Shown here one piece after another: positions 1 through 8,560 of a stretch of 64,000 nt of DNA (within the stretch, counting starts at the first letter, position 1; each line of letters starts with the position of its first letter). The notes below the pieces were generated by a model, which did no database searches, was not told the origin of the DNA, and was given only the letters and a program-made list of their open reading frames with translations. Source of the DNA: JAJEFO01 sp965214325 (GTDB lineage Bacteria > Pseudomonadota > Alphaproteobacteria > Rhodobacterales > Rhodobacteraceae); contig CBDCBG010000006.1 in the NCBI GenBank assembly GCA_965214325.1, positions 2,480,001 to 2,544,000 of the forward strand, read 5' to 3'. The position numbers and the translations under genes were made by a program.

Positions 1-633
1 GCCGGCCCGTTTGCCTTCCTGTTCGGGGTCTTCGCCGTCGACGCCGGACTTGACACGCCCCAGACGGTCGGAATGTCGCTCGTCGTGATCGCCGGAGCCG
101 CCCAGTTCACTGCCGTGCAGCTGCTGTCGGAGGCGGCACCCGCCTGGGTGGTGATGACGGCGGCACTTGCCGTCAACCTGCGAATGGCGATGTATTCCGC
201 GTCACTTCAGCCACATCTGGGATCGGCTCCGCTCTGGCAGCGCGTGATCGTTTCGTATCTCAATTTCGACATCAGCTACGCGCTTGGAATCGTTGATTTC
301 GAGGAGCGGCCCGAGCGGCCGGTGGACGAAAAGGTGTCTTACTTTCTTGGCACGATCGCCCTGACGGCACCGCTTTGGGTCGTCGGGACCTTGATTGGCG
401 CGGCAGCAGGCGGCGCGCTGCCGGACAGCGCCCTGATCGACTTTGCGATGCCGATCCTGTTCCTGGCGATCGTGGGGCCGATGCTGAAGACGCTTGCCCA
501 TATTGCAGCCGCAGCATCCTCCGCGCTCGCGGCGTTGCTCCTGTTCTGGCTGCCGACAGGCGTCGATCTGTTGAGCGCGGCCGTCATTGCAATGGCAGTG
601 GGCGCGGAAATCGAGCGGAGGCGAGGCCGGTGA
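1..633 (+). CDS. azlC: AzlC family branched-chain amino acid exporter subunit (5' truncated by window edge)
   Basis: The reading frame is open from base 1, so the N-terminus lies outside the window; about 210 residues are visible. It is a polytopic membrane protein with several hydrophobic helices and the AzlC-type segments AGPFAFLFG and GAAQFTAVQLL, followed by NLRMAMYSASL. In this family AzlC and the small AzlD protein together export branched-chain amino acids or analogues. The stop codon overlaps the GTG of the downstream azlD-like gene, which supports the pairing. Substrate is inferred from the family only. Confidence 0.85.
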   Translation, partial: AGPFAFLFGVFAVDAGLDTPQTVGMSLVVIAGAAQFTAVQLLSEAAPAWVVMTAALAVNLRMAMYSASLQPHLGSAPLWQRVIVSYLNFDISYALGIVDFEERPERPVDEKVSYFLGTIALTAPLWVVGTLIGAAAGGALPDSALIDFAMPILFLAIVGPMLKTLAHIAAAASSALAALLLFWLPTGVDLLSAAVIAMAVGAEIERRRGR

Positions 634-956
634 GTCATTCATCGTCCGGGATCTGGGCGATCATTGCCGTGCTGGGCGTGGGCACCTTCCTGATCCGTTT
701 CTCCTTCCTCGGGCTGGTCGGCGGACGAAAGATGCCGGACTGGCTGCTTCGCCATTTACGCTACACGCCTGTGGCAGTGCTGCCGGGACTGGTCGCTCCG
801 CTCGTCGTCTGGCCGGATGCCACAGGAAGTGACACCGATCCGGTGCGTCTTGCGGCGGCACTTGCAACGCTGGCCGTCGCCTTCCGGCTAAAGAGCGTCC
901 TTTGGGGTGCATTGGCCGGCGCGTCGACCCTCGGAATTCTCAACTGTATGCTCTGA
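630..956 (+). CDS. azlD: AzlD family membrane protein
   Basis: A 108-residue hydrophobic protein starting at GTG inside the azlC stop (GTGA overlap), typical of translational coupling. It has three to four predicted membrane helices (IWAIIAVLGVGTFLIRF near the N-terminus, AVLPGLVAPLVVWP in the middle, LWGALAGASTLGILN at the end). The length and the YTPVAVLPGLVAP segment fit AzlD, the small partner of AzlC. ATG-initiated alternatives are further upstream and lie inside azlC, so the GTG was chosen. Confidence 0.85.
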   Translation: MSHSSSGIWAIIAVLGVGTFLIRFSFLGLVGGRKMPDWLLRHLRYTPVAVLPGLVAPLVVWPDATGSDTDPVRLAAALATLAVAFRLKSVLWGALAGASTLGILNCML

Positions 957-1152
957 GCCGTTCCCGAAGTGCCTGGCAGCCACCTTGCCCAATGTGCAAC
1001 TGCATCACGATCTCCGGGAATTGCGGAGTCGGCCAGATGCCCGCCGCCGCTCTCGCATTGCGCACATGCCGCGCGGGGCGGGCAGGGCACCCCGGGATTC
1101 CATGTCCTGGTCCATGGGCAGTCTCGCGTCCATGAGAACGCGGTGCAGAAGC

Positions 1153-1287
1153 TCAGGAATTGAAGACAGCGAGGAAAGTCAGGACCAGAAAGGAAACGAT
1201 CACGACATTCCTCACCCAAGTCACGAAGCCCGAGAAAACGGCTTCCTGATCCGCAACTTCCATTTCACCGTGTTTGTAGTCGGCCAT
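1153..1287 (-). CDS. aa3-type cytochrome c oxidase subunit IV (44 aa)
   Basis: A very short gene read on the minus strand: ATG at 1287, TGA at 1153-1155. The 44-residue product begins MADYKHGEMEV, continues DQEAVFSGFVTWV, and ends in one hydrophobic helix of about 20 residues finishing in AVFNS. This matches the bacterial aa3-type cytochrome c oxidase subunit IV family: a soluble N-terminus of about 20 residues plus one membrane span, bound to the oxidase in the inner membrane. It stands alone here with no other oxidase gene nearby, which is common in Rhodobacterales. The next gene downstream on the same strand starts elsewhere, so it appears monocistronic. Confidence 0.85.
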   Translation of the reverse strand: MADYKHGEMEVADQEAVFSGFVTWVRNVVIVSFLVLTFLAVFNS

Positions 1288-1412
1288 GGTTCCAGTCTCC
1301 GGCAAACGCACGGATCGTCAATAGCGCACGGTCCGGGCCATGTCACCACCCGAGATCGCGCAAATGGACGCATCCCCGCGTCGCGATGCGGACCGGCGAA
1401 GGCATCGCCATG

Positions 1413-3611
1413 CTACGCGGCTTTCCGTTCCGACCCGAATCGCCCGTAGAATCCGTCACCCGACTTCGCGAGCTCAGCCAGGAGAGAGGGCTGCGCAAAG
1501 CGCGCGCCGAAGCGGGCTTCTAGGTCGGCGCAAATTTCCATCGCCGGCCCGGCGCCGGTCATGTCGAGCCACGAAAACGGACCGCCGGACCACGGCGCAA
1601 AGCCCCATCCGAGGATCGCGCCGACATCTCCTTCGCGAATGTCGCTCAGGACACCCTTCTCAAACGCACGCACGGCTTCCAGCGCCTGCACCATCATCAG
1701 CCTGTTCTGCACCTCTTCCAGCGGCGGGACACGCTTGCCCCCGAACCTCTCTCGCAACCCTTGCCAAAGGCCTATGCGCTTGCCGGCCCCGTCATACGCA
1801 TAGAATCCCGAACCAGTCTTGCGGCCAAGCCGTCCCTGGTCGGCCATCCAGAGCAGGACCTCGTCAACGGCTTCGTCAGGGTAGGCGTCCTCCAAGGCCG
1901 AGCGGGTCGCCTTGGCAATCTTCACGCCCAGATCGATAGAAGTCTCGTCGACGAGCTGCAGGGGGCCGAGCGGAAACCCGAGCAGCTTCGCGGCGTTCTC
2001 GACCAGCGCCGGCTCCACCCCTTCGCCGACCATGCGCAGGCCTTCGTTTATATATGGAATGATGCAGCGATTCGCGTAGAAGAAACGCGCATCGTTCACG
2101 ACAATCGGCGTCTTCCGAATCTGGCGCACGTAATCCAGCGCCTTGGCAACGGCCCGGTCGCCCGTCCTGGCACCCTTGATGATCTCGACAAGGAGCATCC
2201 GGTCTACGGGGCTGAAAAAGTGAATGCCTATGAACTGCTCCGGCCGGACGCTTGCCTGGGCCAGCTCGGTGATGGGAAGGGTCGAGGTGTTCGTGGCAAA
2301 GATGCAGTCTTCGCCCGCGATCTTCTCAACACTTTTCGTGATGTCGGCCTTCACTCCCGGATCCTCGAACACGGCCTCGACGATCAGGTCACAGCCTTCC
2401 AGGGCGTCGAGATCGGCAGTGGCCAGAATCCTCCCCAGAACCTCGGCCTTCTCCTCTTCGGTCACGCGCCTGCGAGCGATGCCCTTGTCCAGAATTCCTT
2501 CCGAGCGGGCCTTGCCGCTCTCGGCGGAGGCAAGATCGCGATCGATCAGGACCACGTCGATTCCCGCCTTGGCACTGACATGCGCGATGCCTGCCCCCAT
2601 CATGCCGGCACCCAGGACGCCGACCTTCCCGACCTTCTGATCGCTGGCGTCCGGCCTGCGCGCGCCTTTCTCCAACGCCTCCTTGCTTATGAACAGGGAC
2701 CGGATCATCGCGCTGGACGTCGGGTCCATCAGGATGTTCGTGAAGTGTCGCGCCTCGATCCTGAGGGCAGTGTCGAACGGCACCAACGCACCCTCGTAGA
2801 CGGCGGACAACAGCGCCTTCGCTGCCGGATAGGCGCCCTTGGTCTTCGCGTTGATCATTGCGCTTGCGCCGACAAAGGTCATGAAGCCCTGGGGGTGGTA
2901 CGGCGCTCCGCCAGGCATCTTGAATCCCTTCTGGTCCCAAGGCTTGACCAGGTCCGCGTCCTTCGCGTTCAAGACCCATTCCTTGGCGCGCTCCACGAGC
3001 TCGTCCGGCGCCACGACCTCGTCGACCAGTTGCGCGGCCTTTGCCTTCTGCGGGCCAAGCAGCTTGCCTTCGAGAAGCACGGGCGCTGCCGCCATCGCCC
3101 CGACCATGCGAGAATACCGCGTGGTGCCGCCCGCGCCGGGGAACAGGCCCACCCGCACTTCCGGCAACCCGATGCGGCCATTCGGCGTGTCCGCCATGAA
3201 CCGGCGGTGGCACGCCAGGGCGATCTCGGTGCCAATGCCTGCGCACAGCCCGGGAATCGCGCAGGCGACCGGCTTGCCGCCCCTGTTCGTCTTCGGGTCC
3301 ATTCCCGCGCGCTCGATTTTCCGCAGGATCCGATGGCCGCCCATGACGAACTCGAAGAGCATCGGCGCGGGATCGTCGCCTGCCGCGTCGCGGATCGACG
3401 CCAGCACGTTCAGGTCCATCCCTCCCGCAAAGCTCTCCTTTCCGGAAGTGATGACGATTCCCCTCACGGCATCATTGGCCAGCGCCTGATCGACGTGTCC
3501 ATCCAGCGCCTCGAACGCCTCGCGGGTCAGGACGTTCATCGATTTCCCGGGCATGTCCCAGGTGATGACAGCAACCCCGTCATCGTGGATCTCATAGGCA
3601 AAATCAGTCAT
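1413..3611 (-). CDS. fadJ: FadJ-type trifunctional enoyl-CoA hydratase / 3-hydroxyacyl-CoA dehydrogenase
   Basis: A 732-residue multifunctional beta-oxidation enzyme. Residues 1-190 form a crotonase (enoyl-CoA hydratase) domain with the oxyanion-hole segment KESFAGGMDL and CAIPGLCAGIGTE. From about residue 328 comes the NAD-binding Rossmann motif GVLGAGMMGAGIAH of 3-hydroxyacyl-CoA dehydrogenase, followed by the catalytic-His region IGIHFFSPV and C-terminal 3HCDH domains. It lies 52 nt after the thiolase gene on the same strand, so the pair probably forms an FadBA/FadIJ-like alpha-beta complex catalysing hydration, dehydrogenation and thiolysis of acyl-CoAs. FadB and FadJ cannot be told apart from sequence alone. 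Confidence 0.92.
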   Translation of the reverse strand: MTDFAYEIHDDGVAVITWDMPGKSMNVLTREAFEALDGHVDQALANDAVRGIVITSGKESFAGGMDLNVLASIRDAAGDDPAPMLFEFVMGGHRILRKIERAGMDPKTNRGGKPVACAIPGLCAGIGTEIALACHRRFMADTPNGRIGLPEVRVGLFPGAGGTTRYSRMVGAMAAAPVLLEGKLLGPQKAKAAQLVDEVVAPDELVERAKEWVLNAKDADLVKPWDQKGFKMPGGAPYHPQGFMTFVGASAMINAKTKGAYPAAKALLSAVYEGALVPFDTALRIEARHFTNILMDPTSSAMIRSLFISKEALEKGARRPDASDQKVGKVGVLGAGMMGAGIAHVSAKAGIDVVLIDRDLASAESGKARSEGILDKGIARRRVTEEEKAEVLGRILATADLDALEGCDLIVEAVFEDPGVKADITKSVEKIAGEDCIFATNTSTLPITELAQASVRPEQFIGIHFFSPVDRMLLVEIIKGARTGDRAVAKALDYVRQIRKTPIVVNDARFFYANRCIIPYINEGLRMVGEGVEPALVENAAKLLGFPLGPLQLVDETSIDLGVKIAKATRSALEDAYPDEAVDEVLLWMADQGRLGRKTGSGFYAYDGAGKRIGLWQGLRERFGGKRVPPLEEVQNRLMMVQALEAVRAFEKGVLSDIREGDVGAILGWGFAPWSGGPFSWLDMTGAGPAMEICADLEARFGARFAQPSLLAELAKSGDGFYGRFGSERKAA

Positions 3612-3663
3612 GGCTGGATCCCCGCCCTGGCTTTCCGGTCACGAACGGAAGCCGTTTCCGCAC

Positions 3664-4875
3664 TTACACGCGCTCCAGAATCGTGGCCGCACCCATGCCG
3701 CTTGCCACGCAGATCGCGGCAAGGCCGGTCTCCTTGTCCTGGCGTTCCATTTCATCAAGAAGCGTCCCGATGATGATGGCGCCGGATGCACCAAGAGGGT
3801 GCCCCATCGCGATTGCGCCGCCATTGACGTTCAGGACGCCGTGGTCGACGTCGAACGCCTGCATGAAGCGCAGAACGACCGAGGAGAAGGCCTCGTTGAC
3901 CTCGAAGAGGTCTATGTCGCCGATTCTCAATCCGCTGTCGGCCAGAACCCTTTCCGTGGCCGGCACCGGCCCCGTCAGCATGATTGTCGGGTCCGTGCCG
4001 ATCTTCGCGGTGGCCCGGATCCGCGCCCTTGGCGCCAGATCGTTGGCCTCGCCAAACTCCTTCGATCCGACCAGCAGCGCGGCAGCGCCATCGACAATGC
4101 CGCTGGAGTTCCCGGCATGGTGGACATGGTTGATTCTCTCGAGATGCGGATACTTCATCAGCGCGACGGCGTCGAAGCCGGGCATGACCTCGCCCTGATC
4201 CTTGAAGGCGGGGCCAAGCGCGCCCAAGGCCTGCATGTCCGTTTCCGGGCGCATATGCTCGTCGCGGTCCAGAATCGGCAGCCCGTTCTGATCGCTGATG
4301 GGGACTACCGAATTCTCGAACCGGCCCTCGTCCCAGGCCCGTGCGGCCCGCTGCTGGCTTTCGACCGCGTAGGCATCCGCATCGTCGCGGCTGAATCCGT
4401 ACTCGGTCGCGATGATGTCCGCGGAAATGCCCTGCGGCACGAAATAGGTCTTCATGGCAATGCCGGGATCGACGGCTATGGCTGCACCGTCGCTGCCCAT
4501 GGGCACACGGCTCATGCATTCAACGCCCCCGGCGACATATGCGTCGCCCGCGCCGCCCTTCACCTGGTTCGCGGCCAGGTTGACGGCCTCCATGCCGCTC
4601 GCGCAGAACCGGTTGATGGAGAGACCCGGAACCCGTTCGTCAAGGTCGGATGCCAGGACGGCGGTCCGCGCGAGACATCCGCCCTGTTCCTTGACCTGGG
4701 TCGCGTTGCCCCAGATCACGTCCTCGACAACATGGCCTTCCAGGCCATTCCGTCGCTTGAGGGCATTGAGCAAGTCGGCCGAGAGCTTGACCGGCGTGAC
4801 CTCGTGCAGGCTGCCCTCGCTCCGTCCCTTGCCGCGGGGCGAACGAATCGCGTCGAAGATGTAGGCGTCTGCCAT
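3664..4875 (-). CDS. fadI: acetyl-CoA C-acyltransferase (thiolase)
   Basis: About 403 residues. The acyl-accepting cysteine lies in INRFCASGME, the catalytic-base segments are VNEAFSS and GGAIAMGHPLGASGA, and the second cysteine is in CVASGMGAA near the C-terminus. It performs the thiolysis step of fatty-acid oxidation with the downstream FadJ-type protein. Three starts are possible: GTG 4893 (overlapping the GST stop), ATG 4887 and ATG 4875. I chose 4875 because family members begin directly with MADAYIFDAIRSPRGKG. Whether it serves as FadI or as FadA is not resolved. Confidence 0.9.
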   Translation of the reverse strand: MADAYIFDAIRSPRGKGRSEGSLHEVTPVKLSADLLNALKRRNGLEGHVVEDVIWGNATQVKEQGGCLARTAVLASDLDERVPGLSINRFCASGMEAVNLAANQVKGGAGDAYVAGGVECMSRVPMGSDGAAIAVDPGIAMKTYFVPQGISADIIATEYGFSRDDADAYAVESQQRAARAWDEGRFENSVVPISDQNGLPILDRDEHMRPETDMQALGALGPAFKDQGEVMPGFDAVALMKYPHLERINHVHHAGNSSGIVDGAAALLVGSKEFGEANDLAPRARIRATAKIGTDPTIMLTGPVPATERVLADSGLRIGDIDLFEVNEAFSSVVLRFMQAFDVDHGVLNVNGGAIAMGHPLGASGAIIIGTLLDEMERQDKETGLAAICVASGMGAATILERV

Positions 4876-4889
4876 GGTCGTGTCCATTC

Positions 4890-5531
4890 TCACGCCGCCC
4901 TTGCCGGGAAGGCACGCTGCATGAGATCATACGGGTGCTTCCAGCCGTCAAGCGCCTCGATTCGCCTCAGCCAGGCATCAATGGCCGGCCAATCCCTGCG
5001 TTCAAACCCGAAGGGCTCCTCGTAGAACAGATAGCTGCAGCAGCTCAGATCCGCATTCGTGACGTCTTGCCCGACGATCCACTCGCGCGACTCGAGATGC
5101 ACTTCGAGAACCCGGAGCGCCGATTTCAATCGTCCCTGGAGCCACGCGATCACGGGCTCGGGACGCTTGTCGGGCGGCAGGAAGTTCATGAGGAACCGGG
5201 TCACGCCGGCCTGGCTCGAAAGCTTGTGATTGTCCCAGAGCACCCAGCGGAGCATCTCGCGACGGCCTTCCGGTGTCCGGCCGCCGAAGAGCCCGGTTCT
5301 CTCCGAAAGATAGTCCTGAATCACGCCGGACTGGGTCAGGTGCACGTCGCCATCGAACAGCACGGGCGCCTCGCCCATCACGTTCAGATCGTGACGATAG
5401 CTCTCGCTTCGCGAAGCGCCATTGAAGAAGTCAACGAAGACCGGCTCCCAGTCGAGCGGTCCAAGTTCCAGGGCAAGCGCCGCCTTGTACGAGTGTCCGC
5501 TTTCGCCGAAGCAGTGCAGCTTTATCGTCAT
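4890..5531 (-). CDS. glutathione S-transferase family protein
   Basis: A 213-residue soluble protein with an N-terminal thioredoxin-like fold (residues 1-80, including EAPVLFDGDVHLTQSGVI, the cis-Pro and gamma-glutamyl binding loop of GSTs) and an all-helical C-terminal domain with ADLSCCSYLFYEEP. The start is preceded by GGAGGGCGG, a strong ribosome binding site. It sits between acyl-CoA dehydrogenase (11 nt upstream) and thiolase within one operon, so it may detoxify reactive acyl or aldehyde intermediates; that role is inference from context only. Confidence 0.88.
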   Translation of the reverse strand: MTIKLHCFGESGHSYKAALALELGPLDWEPVFVDFFNGASRSESYRHDLNVMGEAPVLFDGDVHLTQSGVIQDYLSERTGLFGGRTPEGRREMLRWVLWDNHKLSSQAGVTRFLMNFLPPDKRPEPVIAWLQGRLKSALRVLEVHLESREWIVGQDVTNADLSCCSYLFYEEPFGFERRDWPAIDAWLRRIEALDGWKHPYDLMQRAFPARAA

Positions 5532-5542
5532 CCGCCCTCCAA

Positions 5543-7321
5543 TCAGAAGCTCTCGGCGTCAAGATCCATCACGGGTTCCGCCCCGCTCGTGATCCGCGCA
5601 AGGTGCAGGCCGGTCGCCGGCAGCTGTCGAGACATGTAGTAGCGTCCGGTCATGATTTTCGTCTCGTAGTATTCGGTGTCTTCGGCCCCGAGCTCAAGGG
5701 CTTCCATCGACGCCCGCGCCATGCGCGCCCACATGAAGCCGAGGGATACATGGCCGAACAGGTGCATGAAATCGTACGATCCCGCAAGCGCGTGCAGCGG
5801 GTTCTTCGCGGCCTCCTGCAGGAAGTACATGCCTGCCGCCTGCAGGTCCTTCGAAGCGGCCTTCAGCGGGTCGAGGAAGCCGACCTTCAGCGGCTCGTTG
5901 CCTTCACTCTCCTTGATGAAGCCCTTCACCAGTTCGAAGAATGACATTATCGCCTTGCCGCCACTAGCGGGGAGCTTCCGGCCCACGAGGTCCAGCGACT
6001 GGACGCCGTTGGTTCCCTCGTAGATCATGGCGATGCGCGCATCCCGCACGAACTGCTCAATTCCGGCCTCTCGCGTGAAACCCGAGCCGCCAAGGGTTTG
6101 CTGCGCCAGGACACAGGTCACGAATCCCTTGTCGGTCAGGAATCCCTTCATCACGGGAATCAGCAGAGAGACCATCGCCTCGGCCTCCACGTCCCCCGTC
6201 CTGAGTGACCGGTCGATCATCTCCGCGCCCCAGAATGCCAGGGCGCGTGCGCCTTCGACGAATGACTTCTGGTCAAGCAGGTTGCGGCGCACGTCCGGAT
6301 GGACAATGACCGGGTCGGCCGGACCGCCCGGGTTCCTCGCCCCGGTCACGTCCCGGCCCTGAAGCCGTTCCCGGGCAAACGCGACGGCGTTCTGGTAGGC
6401 GACCTCGGCCTGCGCGTAGCCCTGAAGCGCCACAGCAAGCCTCGCCTCGTTCATCATCGTGAACATGGCCCGCATGCCATTGTGCGTCTCGCCCACAAGC
6501 CAGCCGGTCGCGCCGTCATAGTTCATGACGCAGGTCGCGTTGCCGTGGATGCCCATCTTTTCTTCCAACCCGCCGCAGGAAAGCCGGTTCCGCTCCCCGA
6601 GCGAGCCATCCTCGTTGGGAAGGAACTTCGGCACCACGAAGAGCGAAATGCCCTTGATCCCCTCCGGGCCGTCGGGAATGCGTGCAAGCACGAGGTGAAC
6701 TATGTTCTCGACCAGGTCGTGCTCGCCGCCGGAAATCCAGATCTTCTGGCCCGAGATCCTGTAGCTGCCGTCATCCTGCGATTCTGCCCTGGTGCGGATC
6801 AGTCCGAGGTCGGTGCCACAATGCGGTTCCGTCAGGTTCATCGTTCCCGACCAGCGCCCTTCATACATCGGAGGAATGTACGTGGCCCGCTGCTCGTCCG
6901 ACCCGTGGGCCGCCAATGCCAACGCCGCGCCGTGCACCAGCCCCGCATACATCTGGAAGGCCATGTTCGCAGACGAGAAGAGCTCGCCGGCCGCGGTGTT
7001 CAGGATATGGGGCATGCCTTGCCCGCCATGTTCCGGATCGGCAGCGAGACCCAGCCAGCCACCTGACGCCAACTCGTTCCACGCAGCCTTGAACCCTTCC
7101 GGCGCGCGGACGACACCGTTTTCGAACGTGCAGCCTTGCGTGTCCCCGACGGCGTTCAACGGCTGCAACACATTCGAGGCAATCTTCCCGGCCTCCTCGA
7201 GAATCGCCGCCGTGAAACTCCGATCGAGATCATTGTACCCCGGGATGTCGCTCTCGCTGACCTTGAACAGATCGTGAAGCAGGAATTGCTGGTCCTTTAC
7301 GGGAGGTGTGTAGACAGGCAT
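5543..7321 (-). CDS. acyl-CoA dehydrogenase with C-terminal extension (DmdC-like subfamily)
   Basis: A 592-residue FAD-dependent acyl-CoA dehydrogenase of the large subfamily that carries an extra C-terminal domain. The acyl-CoA dehydrogenase signature MNLTEPHCGTDLG is present, as are QKIWISGGEHD and the FAD/dimer segment LGGSGFTREAGIEQFVRDARI. ATG 7321 (MPVYTPPVKDQQ) is preceded by GGAGG ten bases upstream and matches family N-termini. The longer frame starting at 7489 was rejected. It heads the operon with GST, thiolase and FadJ. Some members of this subfamily (DmdC) act on methylmercaptopropionyl-CoA, so the true acyl substrate is open. Confidence 0.9.
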   Translation of the reverse strand: MPVYTPPVKDQQFLLHDLFKVSESDIPGYNDLDRSFTAAILEEAGKIASNVLQPLNAVGDTQGCTFENGVVRAPEGFKAAWNELASGGWLGLAADPEHGGQGMPHILNTAAGELFSSANMAFQMYAGLVHGAALALAAHGSDEQRATYIPPMYEGRWSGTMNLTEPHCGTDLGLIRTRAESQDDGSYRISGQKIWISGGEHDLVENIVHLVLARIPDGPEGIKGISLFVVPKFLPNEDGSLGERNRLSCGGLEEKMGIHGNATCVMNYDGATGWLVGETHNGMRAMFTMMNEARLAVALQGYAQAEVAYQNAVAFARERLQGRDVTGARNPGGPADPVIVHPDVRRNLLDQKSFVEGARALAFWGAEMIDRSLRTGDVEAEAMVSLLIPVMKGFLTDKGFVTCVLAQQTLGGSGFTREAGIEQFVRDARIAMIYEGTNGVQSLDLVGRKLPASGGKAIMSFFELVKGFIKESEGNEPLKVGFLDPLKAASKDLQAAGMYFLQEAAKNPLHALAGSYDFMHLFGHVSLGFMWARMARASMEALELGAEDTEYYETKIMTGRYYMSRQLPATGLHLARITSGAEPVMDLDAESF

Positions 7322-7622
7322 CCTGATGTTGCCTCCGGCAGGTCGTTCGGTCTCGTTTGGTAACGGCAAAATCCGTGCGGCGCCACAGTTCTGTTGGCAC
7401 TCCGGCAGGCATGGTACCGACCCGCCTTGCCGGCATCGTTCAGGCATGTGGCCACTCGGTGCCCGTGGAACAAGTGCCGCGCCCTTCATTCATTGACAAG
7501 GGCCGAGCCTGCTCAGCGGCAACAGTCGCCGAAGGCGGCACTGGCATCACTCCGTGGAATGCCGGATCAATCGGCTTGCCGAGCGCGAACAAACCTACGA
7601 AAACCCGTGAAGGAGGCCACTC
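7322..7622. other. divergent intergenic region, no gene recognised
   Basis: About 300 bases between the acyl-CoA dehydrogenase start (minus) and the thioesterase start (plus). It must carry both promoters. I see the ribosome binding sites on either side but no convincing operator, hairpin terminator or small gene. Confidence 0.5.
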
Positions 7623-8051
7623 ATGCCTGACAAGGCCGGAATCCGGGGATCGGGGAAGCGTCGGTTCATCGACGAGATGCCCTTTTGCCGGGCCATGAAC
7701 ATGGTTCTCGAGGAAGTGGGCGAAGGCACCGCGGTCGTCTCGATGCCCCGGAACGAGCGGCTTGTCGGCGACCCTGTCACGGGAGTCGCGCATGGCGGCG
7801 CCGTTTCCTCCTTGCTCGACACCTGCGGCGGCGAGGCCGTCCTCTCCCATCCCGCCGGGGCGTCTACAACCGCAACGTTGAATTTCCGGATCGACTACAT
7901 GCGCGCTGCAACGCCGGGACAAACGATCACGGCTCGCGCAACCTGCTATCACATGACCCGAACCGTCGCATTTGTTCGCACGTTGGCGACCGACGAGGAC
8001 ATGCACAGGCCCGTGGCCTCCGCCACTGGCGCATTCGTGGCGCAGACGTGA
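7623..8051 (+). CDS. PaaI family hotdog-fold thioesterase
   Basis: A 142-residue single hotdog domain. The segment TGVAHGGAVSSLLDTCGG is the PaaI/HGG motif region: His-Gly-Gly marks the start of the central helix, with Asp in LLDTCGG as the likely catalytic acid. ATATLNFRIDYMRAA-type strands follow. Start ATG 7623 has AAGGAGG upstream. It is translationally coupled to a second hotdog gene (GTGA overlap) and then a MATE exporter. It probably hydrolyses acyl- or aryl-CoA thioesters, with substrate unknown. Confidence 0.88.
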   Translation: MPDKAGIRGSGKRRFIDEMPFCRAMNMVLEEVGEGTAVVSMPRNERLVGDPVTGVAHGGAVSSLLDTCGGEAVLSHPAGASTTATLNFRIDYMRAATPGQTITARATCYHMTRTVAFVRTLATDEDMHRPVASATGAFVAQT

Positions 8052-8560
8052 AACGGAAGCGCCCGGAACCGGTCCAGATCGTGAAGCAACGGCACGACGC
8101 CGCGCTCCGTGCGCTCGTGGCCGGCATTCCGTTCGCTCAGTTTTTCGGAATCGCGTTCGAGCGCCACGGAGACGAACTGACGGCCGTTCTCACGTACGAC
8201 GACATGCAGGTCGCCAACCCCGAGCTGCCCGCGCTGCACGGTGGGGTGACGGCGGCCTTTCTGGAGACCACGGCGCTGATCGAGCTCGGCTGGCAGAACC
8301 TCTGGCACGAGATCGAATGCGGCAGGCTGGATGCCGAATCGCTGAATCCCGGCACGTTGCCCCGCATGCCGAAGACGATCGACATAACCGTTGGCTGCCT
8401 TCGTTCGGGACTGCCGCGAGACGCCTATGCGCAGGCTCGCGTAAACTGTTCGGGCCGTCGCTATGCGAGCGTCAGGGTCGAGGCCTGGCAGGACAATCGC
8501 ATGCGTCCGATGGCGCAGGCGACGGGACATTTCCTAATGCCGTCGCCCGCCGCTGAATGA
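8048..8560 (+). CDS. second PaaI-like hotdog thioesterase
   Basis: A 170-residue protein beginning at GTG 8048 inside the previous stop. The hotdog core shows GIPFAQFFGIAFE, then LPALHGGVTAAFLETTALIE, in which HGG and Glu in FLETTA occupy the catalytic positions (Glu rather than Asp). It ends four bases into the MATE gene, so the three genes form one tightly coupled operon. Two paralogous thioesterases in tandem suggest either different chain specificities or a heteromer; this is inference. Confidence 0.82.
   Translation: MKRKRPEPVQIVKQRHDAALRALVAGIPFAQFFGIAFERHGDELTAVLTYDDMQVANPELPALHGGVTAAFLETTALIELGWQNLWHEIECGRLDAESLNPGTLPRMPKTIDITVGCLRSGLPRDAYAQARVNCSGRRYASVRVEAWQDNRMRPMAQATGHFLMPSPAAE

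Noticed and set aside
1761..3773. Long plus-strand frame of 670 residues opposite the FadJ gene
   Set aside because: It is an antisense shadow of a real gene in high-GC DNA. Its composition shows no family and the FadJ frame on the other strand has clear domains.
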